A stretch of 64,000 nucleotides of DNA, from positions 153,275 through 217,274 of the forward strand of contig MU400583.1 of the NCBI GenBank assembly GCA_022578965.1. Reading direction: 5' to 3'. A program made the translations under genes and the position numbers. The notes beneath the pieces were generated by a model, which had not been told where the DNA came from, ran no database searches, and saw only the letters and a list, made by a program, of their open reading frames with translations. Below, piece by piece: positions 1 to 14,225 of this stretch (its first letter is position 1; each line of letters starts with the position of its first letter). This stretch comes from Xylaria sp. FL1777 (lineage: Eukaryota; Ascomycota; Sordariomycetes; Xylariales; Xylariaceae).

Positions 1-671
1 ACATTCCGAGCTGTGCAGCAGTGTCGATCGTCTCTTGCTGGTCTCTGCGACCAGCTCCAGATGAAGCGCGAAGTAGCTGGAAGCTGGTAGCTGGTAGCTG
101 GCAGCTAGAAGTTGGGCAGATCGTGGCTACTTGCGTTGCTGACACGCCGGGCGTCATCGCCATCTTCAACCGGCGCGATTCTGACGGCCGTGTTCCGCCG
201 ACGTCTGCCTACCTTGAACCCAGCGTCTTTTACTCGCTGTCTCCGTCGCGCCGGCCACCACTGCATCTAGGGACCTTCCCCTTGTCGCTCGTTACTTGCT
301 CGATTTCACCATAACCAGGCAAGACGGCGCAGTTACATGTTCTCGCGTCATCTTTCGAGGAAACCATTGCGGATAGACAAAGGCCCAGCCCAGTTTATTG
401 CTCGCAATTGATTGTTGGTGTTAAAATATACGCTACCCCTTTCTTGCCATCCGCATGCAAGCCGCCGATCTACACGCACCATAATAAGCTATTATCATCA
501 TTGCTGGGCCAATCTTGCACCCTTGCCCATCTCGCTCCAGCTTATATCGGTATTTGAAACATTCAGAAATATCATAGTTGAGCATCGCGTAATCTCTACA
601 CCGCACGCGTCGTGTGCATAAATTTGCATCTAGGGAGTTTGGGATTCCACTGTGTACCTGCAGAGTCCGGA
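1..671. other. 5' flank of the mannosyltransferase gene, no gene seen
   Basis: No convincing coding region is visible. An open frame at 21-314 has no recognisable domain and low-complexity composition. A small direct repeat of an AGCTGGT-like unit lies at about 73-107. The stretch presumably holds the promoter and 5' UTR of the gene starting at 672. Confidence 0.4.
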
Positions 672-2417
672 ATGGATATCATAAGACGCGCGTATCGTCG
701 CGTACCATCAGTAGGAGGCATCGCCTCTCCGCTGCCTACGGCTGATGAAAAAAGGAATGGTCGTCGACACCAGCTTCACGCGCGTCTCGCTTTCTTGCGT
801 AGACCACTCCGGTTGAGGGGGAACTCGAGTATCTCGGTACCTCTGGGTGTTGTCGTACTCTTCCCATGTATTGTCTTAATACTTATATTGGTGCTATTTG
901 TGAGGCACCCGAGCTCGCCTGGAAGGATATTGATCCCCGCTGGCTCCCCGCCTGCTATTCGGTATGATCTAGCCCATAATGATACTTACCTGACGCCAGA
1001 CTTGCTAATGCAGTGGGGTCAACAGGAAAATCAGCGAAGAGCATGACAAAGTCTTCGTTACCGGCTGCCTTGAACCTGACACGTCGAAGCCTCGAGCGAA
1101 TGCTGCTTTTGTAGTGCTTGCACGGAATAAGGAATTAGAGGGTGTTATTCAGTCCATTAAGTCGATTGAGCGTCATTTCAATCGATGGTACCATTATCCA
1201 TACGTCTTTCTCAATGATGGAGACTTCAATCAAACGTTCAAGGACACAGTCCGCAACTACACCTCCGCTTCTGTCGAATTCGGTAAAGTTGGCCCAGAGA
1301 TGTGGGGTTATCCAGACTGGATCGATCATAAAATCGCGAAAGAGGGTATTGCGAAACAGGGAGACGCTGCCGTCATGTACGGTGGCCTAGAGAGCTATCA
1401 CGCTATGTGTCGGTTTTATTCAGGGTGCGTATTGTCTAACTAATATTGGCTGGAGTACTTATTAACAATACGTTAGTTTCTTTTACAAGCACCCCCTCCT
1501 TGCCAAATACGAGTGGTACTGGCGGTTAGAGCCCGAGATCAAGTACTTCTGTGACATCACCTAGTACGTTTGATCAATGGATTGACATTCTTTCTATTGC
1601 TAACCTACTTCAAGTGACCCTTTTTTGAAGATGATCGAGAGTAACAAGACATATGGCTTCACCATTGCCGTGAAAGAACTTCGAGAAACCGTCCCTAATA
1701 TATGGCGTTATGCGTCTGCATATAAGCGCCTCAACAATATTACTTCGCAAGGTCTCTGGGAAATGTTTGTCGAGCCTAAGGAGAAACCAACCCCTCCCGA
1801 AGATGATCCCAACTACAAGCCACCTTTGCCTGAAGAGATCCTACGAGCTGAACCTGGCCGCGGCTTGCCTGAGATTGACCCCGAAGCCATGGATGGCGAG
1901 AACTACAACATGTGTCACTTTTGGTCCAACTTCGAAATCGCTAAACTGAGCTGGTTCCGAAGTAAGCCGTACGAAGATTTCTTCGAGATGATGGACCGTA
2001 GTGGAGGCTTTTGGATGGAAAGAGTACGTATTGGTAAAATAGCTCCGTGGTTTCATATACTAATTAGTTAAATAGTGGGGTGATGCCCCAATTCATTCCC
2101 TCGCCGCTGGCATTCTGCTAGCTCCTCGGGATATCCACTACTTCCGCGACTTCGGCTACCGACATACCACTATTCAGCACTGCCCATCCAATGCCCCCGC
2201 CCGACAGTTGCCTAGGGAACCTTTTCTCGAACTGACTACTACTGATGAGAAGTATCGTATTGAGGAAGACGAGTATTGGGAGCAATGGGATGAAGAGAAA
2301 GAAAATGGCGTTGGATGCCGCTGTCGTTGTGACACCGACATCGTTGACGTTGAGGGTAAGGAAGGTTCTTGCCTTGCTGAATGGGTTGATGTTGCCGGCG
2401 GTTGGGCAAGCCCATAG
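672..2417 (+). CDS. alpha-1,2-mannosyltransferase, KRE2/MNT1/KTR family (GT15)
   Basis: This is a Golgi type II membrane mannosyltransferase that extends O-linked and N-linked mannans from GDP-mannose. Five exons give about 508 residues: 672-961, 1026-1424, 1477-1563, 1615-2023 and 2076-2417. All introns are 51-64 bases with good donors, and frame is kept throughout. The first acceptor could also be at 1013, adding four residues. A cytosolic basic tail is followed by one membrane anchor (residues about 56-77, hydrophobic VVVLFPCIVLILILVLFV). The luminal domain carries the family hallmarks ARNKELEGV, YHYPYVFLNDG, the WYWRLEP...YFCDI block and the signature YNMCHFWSNFEI near residue 356, whose Glu is the proposed catalytic residue in this family. 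The C-terminus has the short Cys-rich CRCRCD segment. Start chosen at the first in-frame ATG (672) because it precedes the membrane anchor. Family assignment is very secure; the exact KTR paralogue is not. Confidence 0.93.
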
Positions 2418-3050
2418 TCATCACAACGGTCAACCGATATGATTTACGCCAGCCATCAAATATCGCATACTCTTTACTCGATCGATGACAACGACCGTGA
2501 TACAGATAAACCGCACGCTAGTGTTGGAATAGGGTCAGAAAAGTTCATCAGTGGTCACGGACAAACCTGAGTTAATTTATGACGTCCTATAGAAGCAGAG
2601 AGAGCTGTGTGAGATCCAGGGTTACGATTTTGTTTATTGGGCTTGGGACTTAGGTCTGTTTACTCTGCGTGAGTTAAGGAGACCTGTAGGCCGTACATGT
2701 AGAGAGGCGAAGGAGCCGCCAATGTTGCTTCACATACATATACTGGGTTCATGTTACAGATACATAATATTCATATACCTTCACGATTACTTGTGTTTAC
2801 CCCGATGGGCTTGAATCCACCGGTAATAGAAGTGATAGGGATTATACTAGTGTTATTACCCTATTAAATTTGCAAGTTTGAATAATTACATCTCTGTTTA
2901 ACATAAGCACATTTTCAGATACTAGCTTCACTTATCTTCCTTACTTTCTAAACAAATAATGTCCCCCAGGGGCGTAAACCACGATCACTAAAGACCCCAC
3001 AGGATGAGTTGACAATACTTATTACAAATGTAAATATACATATGAGCAGC
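2418..3050. other. intergenic, nothing recognised
   Basis: A+T-leaning spacer between the mannosyltransferase gene and the tRNA. No open frame with protein-like composition and no repeat was seen. Confidence 0.5.
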
Positions 3051-3054
3051 AAAA
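3051..3054 (-). terminator. RNA polymerase III terminator of tRNA-Val
   Basis: On the minus strand a run of four T lies six bases past the tRNA 3' end, the usual minimal Pol III stop signal. Confidence 0.6.
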
Positions 3055-3060
3055 CATGAG

Positions 3061-3134
3061 TGATTTCGCCCGGACTTGAACCGGAGACCTTCAGTGTGTT
3101 AGACTGACGTGATAACCAACTACACCACGAAACC
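3061..3134 (-). tRNA. tRNA-Val, anticodon AAC
   Basis: On the minus strand the 74-base sequence folds as a complete cloverleaf. The acceptor stem is GGTTTCG with CGAAATC and discriminator A. The anticodon stem is TCAGT/ACTGA around loop CTAACAC, so the anticodon is AAC (complement of 3098-3100). Internal promoters are canonical: A box TGGTGTAGTTGG and B box GGTTCAAGTCC. No intron, and CCA is not encoded, as expected for a eukaryotic nuclear tRNA. A T4 stop follows. Confidence 0.96.
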
Positions 3135-3862
3135 AAGCTTGAGCTTATTTGTTGAGTCTCGGAAATGAAAATGAGCCTTCATCACCTGCATAGAGGTAGG
3201 GATCCGAAAGAATATGTCAATTGCAAACTACCTGGCTTATGATACCTAGATGGTAAGGGGTTTTACTAGTTGATGAAGTAAACTAAACATGGATAGATTT
3301 GTTAATTTGGGGTATGTTTTCATTCTTAGGATCCCAGGTGCGTAGCCTAATCACACCGAGACGGTATGACTAGTGTGATAACCATCCTGTCGCGCAAAAC
3401 GACGCCGTTGTTGCGGAATTGACAACAACGGTATATATCACACCCAACGTGACACATCCACACCACAACCCAAGATTCATACTCCTTTATGGATTTTGTC
3501 ATAATGTGTAGTATAGCACTCTTTGGCGTATTCCGTACGACTATCGTGTCTTCCGCTCTCGGTTTGGCATCAACTCCTGCCATTTCCCCCTTCCACAAGG
3601 GGTATCCTGTTTAACGGAACCCTTAATATGTAGTTCTTCGGTAGGATATTTTGCTAATTATCTAACACGCCAGCTCTCGAATAAGGATTTGAAGTCCCAT
3701 CCTCAGAGAAATAGCATAGCTAGACTACCTGGTCCTATGTAACGAGTAGTTGATAAACGTGTCATAATTATTGAATAAACACGACCCATAACAAGTTGTC
3801 GGCCTCCACTGCGTCTAATAATATTGCTCATAATTTTCCTCATGGGCGTAATACGCCTAGTA
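3135..3862. other. intergenic, nothing recognised
   Basis: Spacer between the tRNA and the 3' end of the NLR gene. A minus-strand open frame at 3347-3598 has no recognisable content and is not called. Confidence 0.45.
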
Positions 3863-6800
3863 CTACGCGCCAATCTGAACTTTCTTTGCTTCTCGCCAGC
3901 AGCATTTCCTACCCCACCTAAATCTAAAATGTTCTCCTACAGCCAAGGGAATGAAGGGGTTCCAGCGAAACAACTTGGGATCCATAGCTAAGAAGTCACT
4001 TACAGACACAGCACCGTGGCCCGGGATATTCCACGGTGAGAGACGTCGAACAGCGTCCGAAAGAGGGTCAAGTCCGTCTGTATATATCTTCACGGTTTCC
4101 TCGTCGGATCCTAGCAGTTTGAGTACTAAGACAAGAAGACATATCCCGAGGTAATAGTCGGCACTGTGTGTAAATCCTGCTCCTTGTGCCTGGTCGGTGG
4201 CTCTCGTGAAATAGTCCCTAGCTAGTGTCAGAGACTCAGGGCCACCTTTCGTAGCTACCACCATTGCCATGACCAGATCACACGCAAATACCAAGGGGTG
4301 TTCATGAGCAATGGACTGTCGAAGTTTGCTCTGTATGTTAGTGATGGATGACTCTGCGTATTCGAAATCCCCACGTGCAGCTCGAGTTCTAGCCCGGTTC
4401 AAAGCTATAGTTAAAGTGCAGAAGTGGTCTGAGCCAACGATACTATCGAGTCCTCTATGGGCCTCGTCAAAGTAGGCTAGGGCGTTATCATTCCCTACCG
4501 CCCAGCATAGTCTTCCAAGGTTGTTAGTGACCATGAGGTAGTGTGGATGTCGTTCCCCAAGAAGCTCTTGCATGGTGTCCTTGCATTTCCCATACAATTG
4601 CCGAGCATCCTCATACTTCCCTTGCGCATGGAGGAGCTCGCCGTAGTCATTCGCGGCAACTAAGGTGTAGGGATCGACCCACCCTAGCATATTATTAAAC
4701 CGGTCATAAGCAGTCTTGGACATGGTTTCAGCAGCTTTGAGGTCTCCCATCTCCCGTAGAACAACTCCAGACGCATCTAGAAATCGAAATGTCACTGGAT
4801 GTTCCTCTAAATCGTCCGTAGAGAGACTTATGACTTCCTCAAATGCTTTATTTGCTGATTCAAGGTCCCCTTTTGCATGTAAGACCTCTCCGAGGTCGTA
4901 TATAACGGCGATTGTCTCATGATTCTCTCGACCGTATAATTGCGTCAAGACATCGAGGCATCCTCTCACCATCTCTTCAGCTTGCTTGAATGCGCCTTGT
5001 TGTCGACGAAGGGCGGCGAGATTACAACGTAGCCGTATTGTAAGAAAATGATCAAACCCGAGAACCTTGATGAAGGAAGGCAGCGCCTTTTCGTAAAGCC
5101 CCTGTGCTTCTTCCAGCCTGCCTTGGTGATCAACCGTGGTAGCAAGGTTGCTGAGGGTCTTCAGAGTGCCGACATCCTCAATACCAAGTTTTTGCTCTGA
5201 CGGTTGTAGTGCAATGTGGTAGATATGCTCAGCCTCATTTAACCGGCCCTGATTGTGATAGCAAAGTCCGAGGTTATGGGCTGCGGCCATTGTGTTGGGA
5301 TTGTCGTGGCCTCTGGCTTCGTATAGCTGGTAAAGTAGCTTGAACAGCACTTCAGCATCCTTGAGTCTTCCACTTCGTTCAATCACTGATGCTAAGTCAT
5401 TCAGCACCTCCAAAGTTTCTGATGCCTGAGGACCCAATGTTTCTTCTTGGAGTTGGTAAGCCTGACGATGAAGCTTTTCGGATACCCTCATGTTGCCGAC
5501 GAATTTATTCGCTTGAGCGAGTTTGTGGATGAGTGAGACAGTCCTCGCGTTTCTCAAGCCGAGATTATTTTCGTACACTGGCTTCGCTTCCTCGAGCTGG
5601 GAAAGACCTGTGACAACAGCACCATTGGATACATTGGCTTGGCCACTAAGTGCCAGTAAGGTTGCGTATTGGGTAGGCGGAAACGCTTTAATTTTCGCTT
5701 GATTGATCAGGGCTCTACACTGTGGAAGACACAGATCAACCCACGCCCGATCCTCCGCCAAGGTGTTCTCAACAGGAAACATGTGGTGCATGACTCTAAG
5801 TCCATTCAAAATTAACTTGTCAATCTCTGCGGATGGAACCGAGGCGCGAACTGTGACCCTTGTGAGGTCGTGCATCCATAGACACTTTCGATTGTTGCTG
5901 ACCCGACGCACAAGATTGAGGTCCCACAGTTTGCCAATGGCCGCCTCCCGTCTGGCCTCATTCTGAAATATTTCCTCTAAGAGACTAGAGGGTATGTGGA
6001 CTTTCTCAAGTTTGACCAGAGTGGGCTGGTTCTGCTGACGTCTAGGTCCTAAACATATACGGAAAGGCCAACAGGCCCCTAAAGGCCAGCCGGTTCGATT
6101 TTCACATTCATTAACAGATTGTAATAAGTGAGTCTCGTTACTTTTGCTCAAATCAGGTGCCTCGCCAATCCTACCCCACGTGTCGAACAGAGGAATAGCT
6201 TCAGGTTCTAGAATAGAATAGAATCTCAGAACCTCTAAAGAGTCAGGATGTGACTGCTCAAGTGTGTCCAAAATAAATCGGAAGTGTTTTGCAATAGAAA
6301 CCCGCTGATGGGCGTAATCATCATCCCAATCCAATACCTATAAGTACGTCAGACGAATTGCAAAGTAAATAAGGGCTAGGAAAGTAAATTGCCCTACTTG
6401 ATTAGGAGTTCGATGATATCTAGCAAGAAAGGTATCCAGGTCCAAGTTGTTGAACTTTACATATGATGCCACCTGATCAATAGCATGTGGTAAAAAGCCC
6501 AATTCCTTGACGATGACGGCGGCTGATTGAAGATTATTTTCTAATTCTTCACATCCAGCAGTGGTCATGAATACTTTGACAGCTTCGTCGAGCGCGAGTT
6601 CCTTGAGCTCCAATGTGCTATTGGCTGAAAAGGCGAGCTTCTCGGTGACCAATCGAAATTGGGAACTAACAATGACATGTCCCGAAGTGTCTACTGGGAG
6701 GAGACGTTGTATCGTGTCGACTTCCTCTCTCCCAACATTGTCAATTAGGAGAAGCCAATTCTGGATCTTCGACAATTTTCGGAAGAATAATTGAATCAAG

Positions 6801-8319
6801 GCGAGGTCGTCAGAATTACCATCAGGAGCCAAGTCCATTTCCTGTAACACCTCCTGGCACGATGCAGCTAGTTTCGTATTGGAACCAGCGCTGAGGAAAA
6901 ATTGGTTATAGTAGATATCCCTATGTCTTTTCTCATATTCCAGCATCTTATAGTAGACATATTAGCACATCGGACGTCAGACGGTCAACGCACCGGGAAG
7001 TTTGAGATTACTAACGACTAGAGGAAACTCACCAATTGCGTTTTACCAACGCCCGTCATGCCATGAATTCCCACACAGCATCTAATAACCTCCCCATAAA
7101 TTATAGTAAGCTTGTTCTCAAGCCAGGACAGTTCGTCGGCTCTGCCTGTGAAACGATGGGATAGTAGGCTCGGCACGATGCGATAGCCCGAGACTTCAAT
7201 AGTCGATGCCTGGGAGCTGGTACGATTTCTCGGGAAGGGATTAGACATGGCGTTAAAAATAGCATCCATTTTCTCATGCAGCTCTGTCTCCGTTAGCAGC
7301 TTCATCAAAGGCACGTTATGACGAGTACAGACGGACCGCCAACCTCGGCATAAATCATAGCAGAGGTCAATTGGTGAATGAGCGTTGCTTTGGTACTGAT
7401 AATCTTAATGCAGTCCTGAAAGGGATTTCCAGACTTGATGATAATCCGCAGGGTATTGTCTATGAGGTATTCAGTAAGCACCGTGAAAGGGATCACTGGT
7501 TGCAGCGATCACTGTGGATCATGACTTACTAATGCTGGACGCACTCACTCTCTTCACATGAATGCAGAAAGTAAGGTATTCTACATAAACATCGACAAGA
7601 TGAGGACGCAATAGACTGGCACTCTGGGGTCTGGAGCTGAGGCAATCTTTATACTTGTTATAGGTGGGGAAAGAGTCTCGAAGCTGTTTAATGCTGTCGA
7701 TCACGATGACAGGGATGGATGACACTTCTCTGGCGACCTAATATAGGGTAAGGATATTAGAAAAGACACGACGGTAAAATAACTAGAAAATGGGATATAA
7801 TAACTCATAAATAAAATCGAATAATAGTACAAATTGGCCGCTACGCATAAGCAAACAAAAGGGGCAGATAAATGATTGTATACATACTGAAATTAGGACT
7901 TTTAAGGAACCCCAGATGAGAGAGAACGTTGAATTAGTCTGACAGAGAGTATCCAATGCGTTGGCAATGAGCTCTAACGGCTCGAACAAGGCATTCAGTC
8001 TATGGAAAAAGCGGTGAAATGAGGTCTTCTCGAGTCTGGCGTGGCACTCTCTCTCGACTTCTTCGAATTCGAACTTCGCCTGCTTTAGAGTTGTGCACGA
8101 CTGGCTCAATTCTACAAAAGAATCAAACTCGGTTCTTGAGATGATACGATCGACTTTGGCTTCAAGTTGTGTTATCGCTTCCAAGTACAGGTCATGTTCC
8201 AGATCTGCCGTCTGACCTAGACTGCCGCCACTATTCGTACCGGTGTTAAGGGATACGAGCGGGGTATCAAGCCAATCCACGCCCTCTGTGGCACCGGACC
8301 TATCATTGGCCTTGCTCAT
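3863..8319 (-). CDS. fungal NLR/STAND protein: DUF7708-like N-terminus, NB-ARC, TPR repeats
   Basis: A signal-transducing NTPase of the fungal NLR type, expected to be cytosolic and to act in non-self recognition or cell death (family knowledge). Six exons give about 1344 residues: 8319-7888, 7737-7530, 7459-7344, 7287-7033, 6946-6398 and 6337-3863. Introns keep frame; the third (about 7343-7288) has a weak GTTGGC donor and its edges are uncertain. The N-terminal part contains SLIWGSLKVLIS, like the DUF7708-type domain of such proteins. NB-ARC motifs seen: P-loop GMTGVGKTQL (about residue 330), Walker B LLLIDNV (about 402), a HVIVSSQFR sensor-like motif and LGFLPHAIDQVASYV in the GLPL position. 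The last exon is an array of kinesin-light-chain-like 42-residue TPRs, for example LNDLASVIERSGRLKDAEVL. Start: upstream frame lacks ATG, so 8319 is the first usable Met. Divergent neighbour is the CmcJ-like gene. Confidence 0.88.
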
Positions 8320-9011
8320 GTCAACCGGACATCTGAGCGAAGCACGAAAGGGGAAACAACTGGCGGTGGCAAGATCGGGGAACGACCAAATGATGAACCG
8401 CGCTGAACTGTGTGACGACACTCTGGACAGTTAACGACACCATGGTGGTTGACCTTGCACTACCTACGTAGATATGTTATATCAAAATAAATGCCTGCTT
8501 AGGTTAGGATCGGGACCTAGGCAGACAGGATCACCACCCACGCCGCATACCTACTTCAACCTATTGCTCGATGTCGAGAGCCTCATGGGGCTAGAACATC
8601 ATGGTAGAGTTCGGTCCCGGTGCGCCATCGCAAAGCGCGCCTCGCATATATCTAAGGAATAAGAGCCGCGCTGTCAGCTTCATTCACGACGGTCGCGCCT
8701 CGTTCTGCATCGTTCATGCAACGTTGGCGACACAATATCAACGCAGCGAATCACGGTTCCAACTTCCCTCTTCATCACACCCCTAATGAAATACTTACTG
8801 CACGTGTATGGGGCGAGGATGTAGAAATAATTATATTAGGGAAGCATACTACACTGTCGGTCTCAATAGTTCGCGAACCAAGTCTACTGATTGTGGTAGT
8901 GAAATATTTCATTACCCAGGGACTATTCTTATTTCACTTCAAGCCAACCAATACCCGATTAGCATTTACTTCTAGGACTTTTGTACACCACATGTTGTTG
9001 GTATTATAGCC
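8320..9011. other. divergent intergenic region between NLR and CmcJ-like gene
   Basis: Nearly 700 bases between two divergently oriented genes, so it should hold both promoters. Small open frames at 8474-8662, 8601-8786 and 8716-9009 overlap each other and lack recognisable content. No operator was identified. Confidence 0.4.
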
Positions 9012-10471
9012 ATGGCACGTTTGGCACTCCCGTTTCTAGACGCCGTGAGCGAGTCTGACGAGCATGGTTCTCCTCAACAAGCATTGATCAGGCCTTGGAA
9101 GGCATACTGGCCACCAGAAAAGGGAGGAGAACTACATAGGCTCTTAGATCAGACGTGTCCCGAAGTCCTTACTTGGCGATTCTGTTCAGATAGACCTTTT
9201 GACAAACCTTGGCAGAAATGGAGCAAGCAAGCCATTCTCAGGGGGAAAAACTGCACATCTCAAGTTATACCGCCTAATGCTGTTCATGGCGATGCTATAA
9301 ATTACGGCAACGACGAAGAAGACGGCGGATTAATAGTCGATGAGAATCACTGTGGGAGCTGTCAAGATCGGGTTATAGGGTCGCAAACCATCGATAAGAT
9401 CGTAACAGACCTCGGCCTCCGAGCCGTCAAACTTGCGCAATTCAATTACCTTTCACCAAGCACTCTCGCCAACTCCGTGAAGCCTTTCCATACTCGTTTG
9501 CCATTTCTGGGGCAAATCAAGCGCAGCAACATCGTCGCCCAAGCTTACTCAGACATTAACGTCTTCGATATTCATGGACATGAGGATAGATTCACATTGT
9601 CAACATCTGGGTTCCAAATTGTCCGTGTCTCCAAGCACTGTGATCATTGGACAGACGAATCTGTGAGGAAACTTTATTTGCCCGCTATGAGTACATGGTT
9701 GCAAGAGTTCTTCACATGTAGGAAGGTCATCATCTACACATACACCGTAGGTAGCAATCTCCACGCCTGGGGACCCCTTAATATCTGACGTTCTTAGTTT
9801 CGATGCGCCGACCAAGATAGAACAGCGACAGAACCGTGGGTCGGACCGTACATGCGCGCACATTGCGGTAAGATGTCCGAATTTCCTACAGGTTCCTATT
9901 CTTATCAAGTCGAGTTACTCTGACAAGTCAAACAGATGTCACCTTGAACTCAGGCTTACGAAGACTCGATCTGCATGTGCCAGGCGAGGCAGAGGAGATC
10001 CGAAAAGGGAGATTCAGATTCATCGGGTAATGAGTCGCAATATCTTACGTTTAATGAAACGTCCTAGGATACTGACATCGTTGTGCAGTGTGTGGCGACC
10101 ACTGACCACACCTTACCAGGACCGACCACTAGCTATGTTGGACCAGCGTAGCTTCTGTCAAAAAGATCTCATAGCGGCTGACATCGTATTTCCACACTAC
10201 TGTGATGAAGGCTACGAGGTTTTATATAGCCCGTATCACCGCTGGTTTTACAAGCAGCAGATGGATACCGACGAGGTCATAATGTTCAAGCTTTATGACA
10301 GCTCACTAGATGAGGGCCGTTGTGAGTAAATTATTCTTTTCAAATTAGTCGAGTATGGTTTGATCAGTTCTACGTCTAGTCTGCCCTCATTCTGCATTCG
10401 TCGACCCTTCCGTGCCGCCCGATACACCACCTCGTGCTAGTATCGAGTTCCGTGCGTTGCTGGTTGATTGA
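9012..10471 (+). CDS. CmcJ / GA4-desaturase-like oxygenase family protein
   Basis: Fungal CmcJ/AsaB/GA4-desaturase-like proteins are putative Fe(II)/2-oxoglutarate-type oxidoreductases, often in secondary metabolism (family knowledge). Five exons give about 406 residues: 9012-9746, 9798-9867, 9936-10026, 10089-10321 and 10380-10471. Each intron (51-68 bases) has a CTGAC-like branch or clear acceptor, and frame is kept. Family blocks appear in order: FNYLSPST, DRFTLSTSGFQIVR, AHCDVT (the HxD position of the metal site), GEAEEIRKGRFRFIGVWRPL, YHRWFYKQQM, MFKLYDSS and a C-terminal CPHSAF...PRASIEFRAL. About 140 residues precede the FNYLSP block, longer than usual, with no recognised domain and no alternative Met. 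It ends 81 bases from the convergent dehydratase gene. Substrate unknown; family is secure. Confidence 0.87.
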
Positions 10472-10552
10472 TACATACCATACACATCATGATAGTCCGG
10501 TGTATCGGTACGGGACAAGTTATTAAGATCAATAGATCGTAGTACTTTATAT

Positions 10553-12055
<1,503 letters not shown>

Positions 12056-12239
12056 GTTGATGTACATGTAGTTGGCCTGACAGTTAAACAGCAGCTTCTA
12101 AATGTGACGAGATAGGGGAAGGTCATAAATGTTGTCGGCATTGAGGCTCAATGTGGATTACAATTTACAAGGGTCCACGGTGACATCGGGCTTATCAATA
12201 ACATCTGACTTGCCGATGCACGAAGACAGAAATGGTAAT

Positions 12240-13684
12240 TTAGCCCCTGTCTGGTATACAAGGCCATCTCACACACTCACTCTCTCCACCAATACCAGCT
12301 CTTTTCAATGCGTGCTCCCAAGATTCGATAAGGGGCGCAGGTGGTGGACCACTCATCTCTTCGTTTCGAAGCCATAGTCTCAAGATATGGCGTTTCGCAT
12401 GAGTGGTCCCCAAGCCATTGCTGAACCCTTCTCTCCCATGGAGGATGCACCGGTTGTTAAAGAAGATCATATCGCCCTTCTGGTACCTAAGTGTGCACAT
12501 TGTGGATGTGGCGGTAAAATGTAGGGCGTCGAGAGCCATCGATTGGACCCTTGTAAGATCGGAAATTCCGGGCGGACGGGATCCGTAGGGGGACCTGATC
12601 AGCGCACCCCTGCTGAACATCATTTCTGGCTCTCCAGATTTCCCGAAAAACATGATCTGGCGTCGACAGTATTCACCTTGGTTATCTAGAGGTCTGAAGA
12701 TCACAGTAGACTCATCAGCACTCGTCAAGAGAGATATAAAACGTCCCTCATGCTAGCTCGTCGAAAGGATTGTTCTTTACCTGTCAAACGGCCAGTTGGG
12801 CTGCCCTAGCTCGCGGAGTAAACCCGGATCTGAGGCAGCAAGCCGATTGTAGATGGTCTGCACCGAACTGAAAATGCCATTTCCACCATCCATTCCTGGC
12901 TCTAGCACGTACATGGCCACCACATCAGCTGCAGGGTCAGTGTGAAATGGCTGATGAAGCTGCGTCAGCTTAACAGAGGTATCTATATGCGATATGATGC
13001 CAACCACCCACCAAGCTGGTATTTCTGTAGGGCGCGGGCAGGTTATCTGTTGGTGCGGTTGTCAAGTCCGTCATATGCACTTCGACAAAAAAAATCAATT
13101 AGTTGATCATCATCACAACAATTTCACATCTCAAGACGCGGTCAGGATCTTTATTCCCGCCGGACCGGTACCTACCTACAATCTTCCCCCCAGACTGCGC
13201 CGCCCGACGCGGAGAAATGTGACTTGACACTCCCGCAAAGATAACCAGGTTCTCTTTCATGGAGACGCCCGTGGGATCGAGACCGCGCAACACAGCTAAG
13301 CCGGGTCCATCATGAAGGCTCTGCCGGATTTGTGCAAGCTTTTCCTGCAGTTGTGGCAGAACTGCAGATTCCTTGTCTACTCTGTCTATGCCTTGTCCGG
13401 AGCCTGCTTATTACAGTCAGCGAGTGAATGACGTGAGGGAAATTTGCCCGTGACAGACCTGAATACGCGCATCCCCAATTCATCGTCTCTTGCACCTCCG
13501 ACTCAGTCAGCTGAAAGACATGGTGAGACTGTAGGTCTTCTGCTGTCCATGCCATGGGAGACTTGATACTCTGAGGCCAGTCATCTGGGAGTACAGCCGA
13601 CTTCCCTTGCGAGCCTCGACGTCTATAATCCGCGAGAAGTGCAGCCTGCGGCTCGTATTGGGGTAGGAACTGGTCACCACTCAT
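12240..13684 (-). CDS. TauD/TfdA-family Fe(II)/2-oxoglutarate dioxygenase
   Basis: Member of the fungal TauD/TfdA taurine-dioxygenase-like family: a non-haem iron enzyme that hydroxylates small molecules with 2-oxoglutarate. Exons: 13684-13459, 13403 to about 13176, about 13060-12781, and 12720-12240. Intron 1 (13458-13404) and intron 3 (12780-12721) are clear. Intron 2 has a GTAGGTAGGT donor (13179 or 13175), and several acceptors fit, so the residues just before IISHIDTS are uncertain. Visible motifs: VLRGLDPTGVS, then QPFHTDPAADVVAMYVL (the HTD of the 2-His-1-carboxylate site), the ELGQPNWPFD helix, GDMIFFNNRCILHGREGF, and RHILRLWLR supplying the distal His and the 2-oxoglutarate-binding Arg. 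The C-terminus could contain another intron near 12285. Same strand as the dehydratase, 184 bases upstream of it. Substrate unknown. Confidence 0.85.
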
Positions 13685-14225
13685 ATTACCGAGTACCTTG
13701 TACCTGCTGGATACTAAGTAGGTACCTAGGTATTAAATATTTGAATAATAGAGTAAACGGTCGGTAAACGTTTCAATCTTTTTAAATGACTGATTGACTA
13801 GCGATGAATTATAAAGTCGCTGTTATTGTTATGTTTGAAGGGGTTTAAATGTTGGAAAGAGCAGTTACTTGAGCTATGGTTGATTCAATACTTGGTGAAC
13901 CAAGCAGGGGTCAGTACAGCACATGCTTATTGCCAGCATATCTACGAATGGTTGTACGTTTCGGTTCAATGTTCGATTCTTAACGTATGAAATCGATGCT
14001 CCATTACCGAGGGCTTTCGTCATGGAACTATGGCACCAATACTTCCCTGCCTCTACTAATAATATATCGGCCATAGAATAGACTAGGTATTTGACTAGCT
14101 GAATGATAAGTAGATTTTATATCTCAGTGTATGTGGTTCTCGAACTGAATGAAAATGGGTCTTGCTTCTTGTGATCTTAGCCCCTGACTCATTTCTGTCT
14201 ACCCCTTTTTGTTACCCCCAGAGGA
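13685..14225. other. divergent promoter region between TauD-like and RTC-like genes
   Basis: About 540 bases between two divergent starts. Near 13712-13733 is a palindromic TAGGTACCTAGGTA motif that recurs in other spacers of this window. No gene seen. Confidence 0.4.

Noticed and set aside
2948..3136. 62-residue minus-strand open frame over the tRNA
   Set aside because: It is a shadow of tRNA-Val, whose fold and internal promoters fully explain the sequence.
8716..9009. 97-residue open frame upstream of the CmcJ-like gene
   Set aside because: No domain, no splice signals joining it to the gene, and composition typical of spacer.
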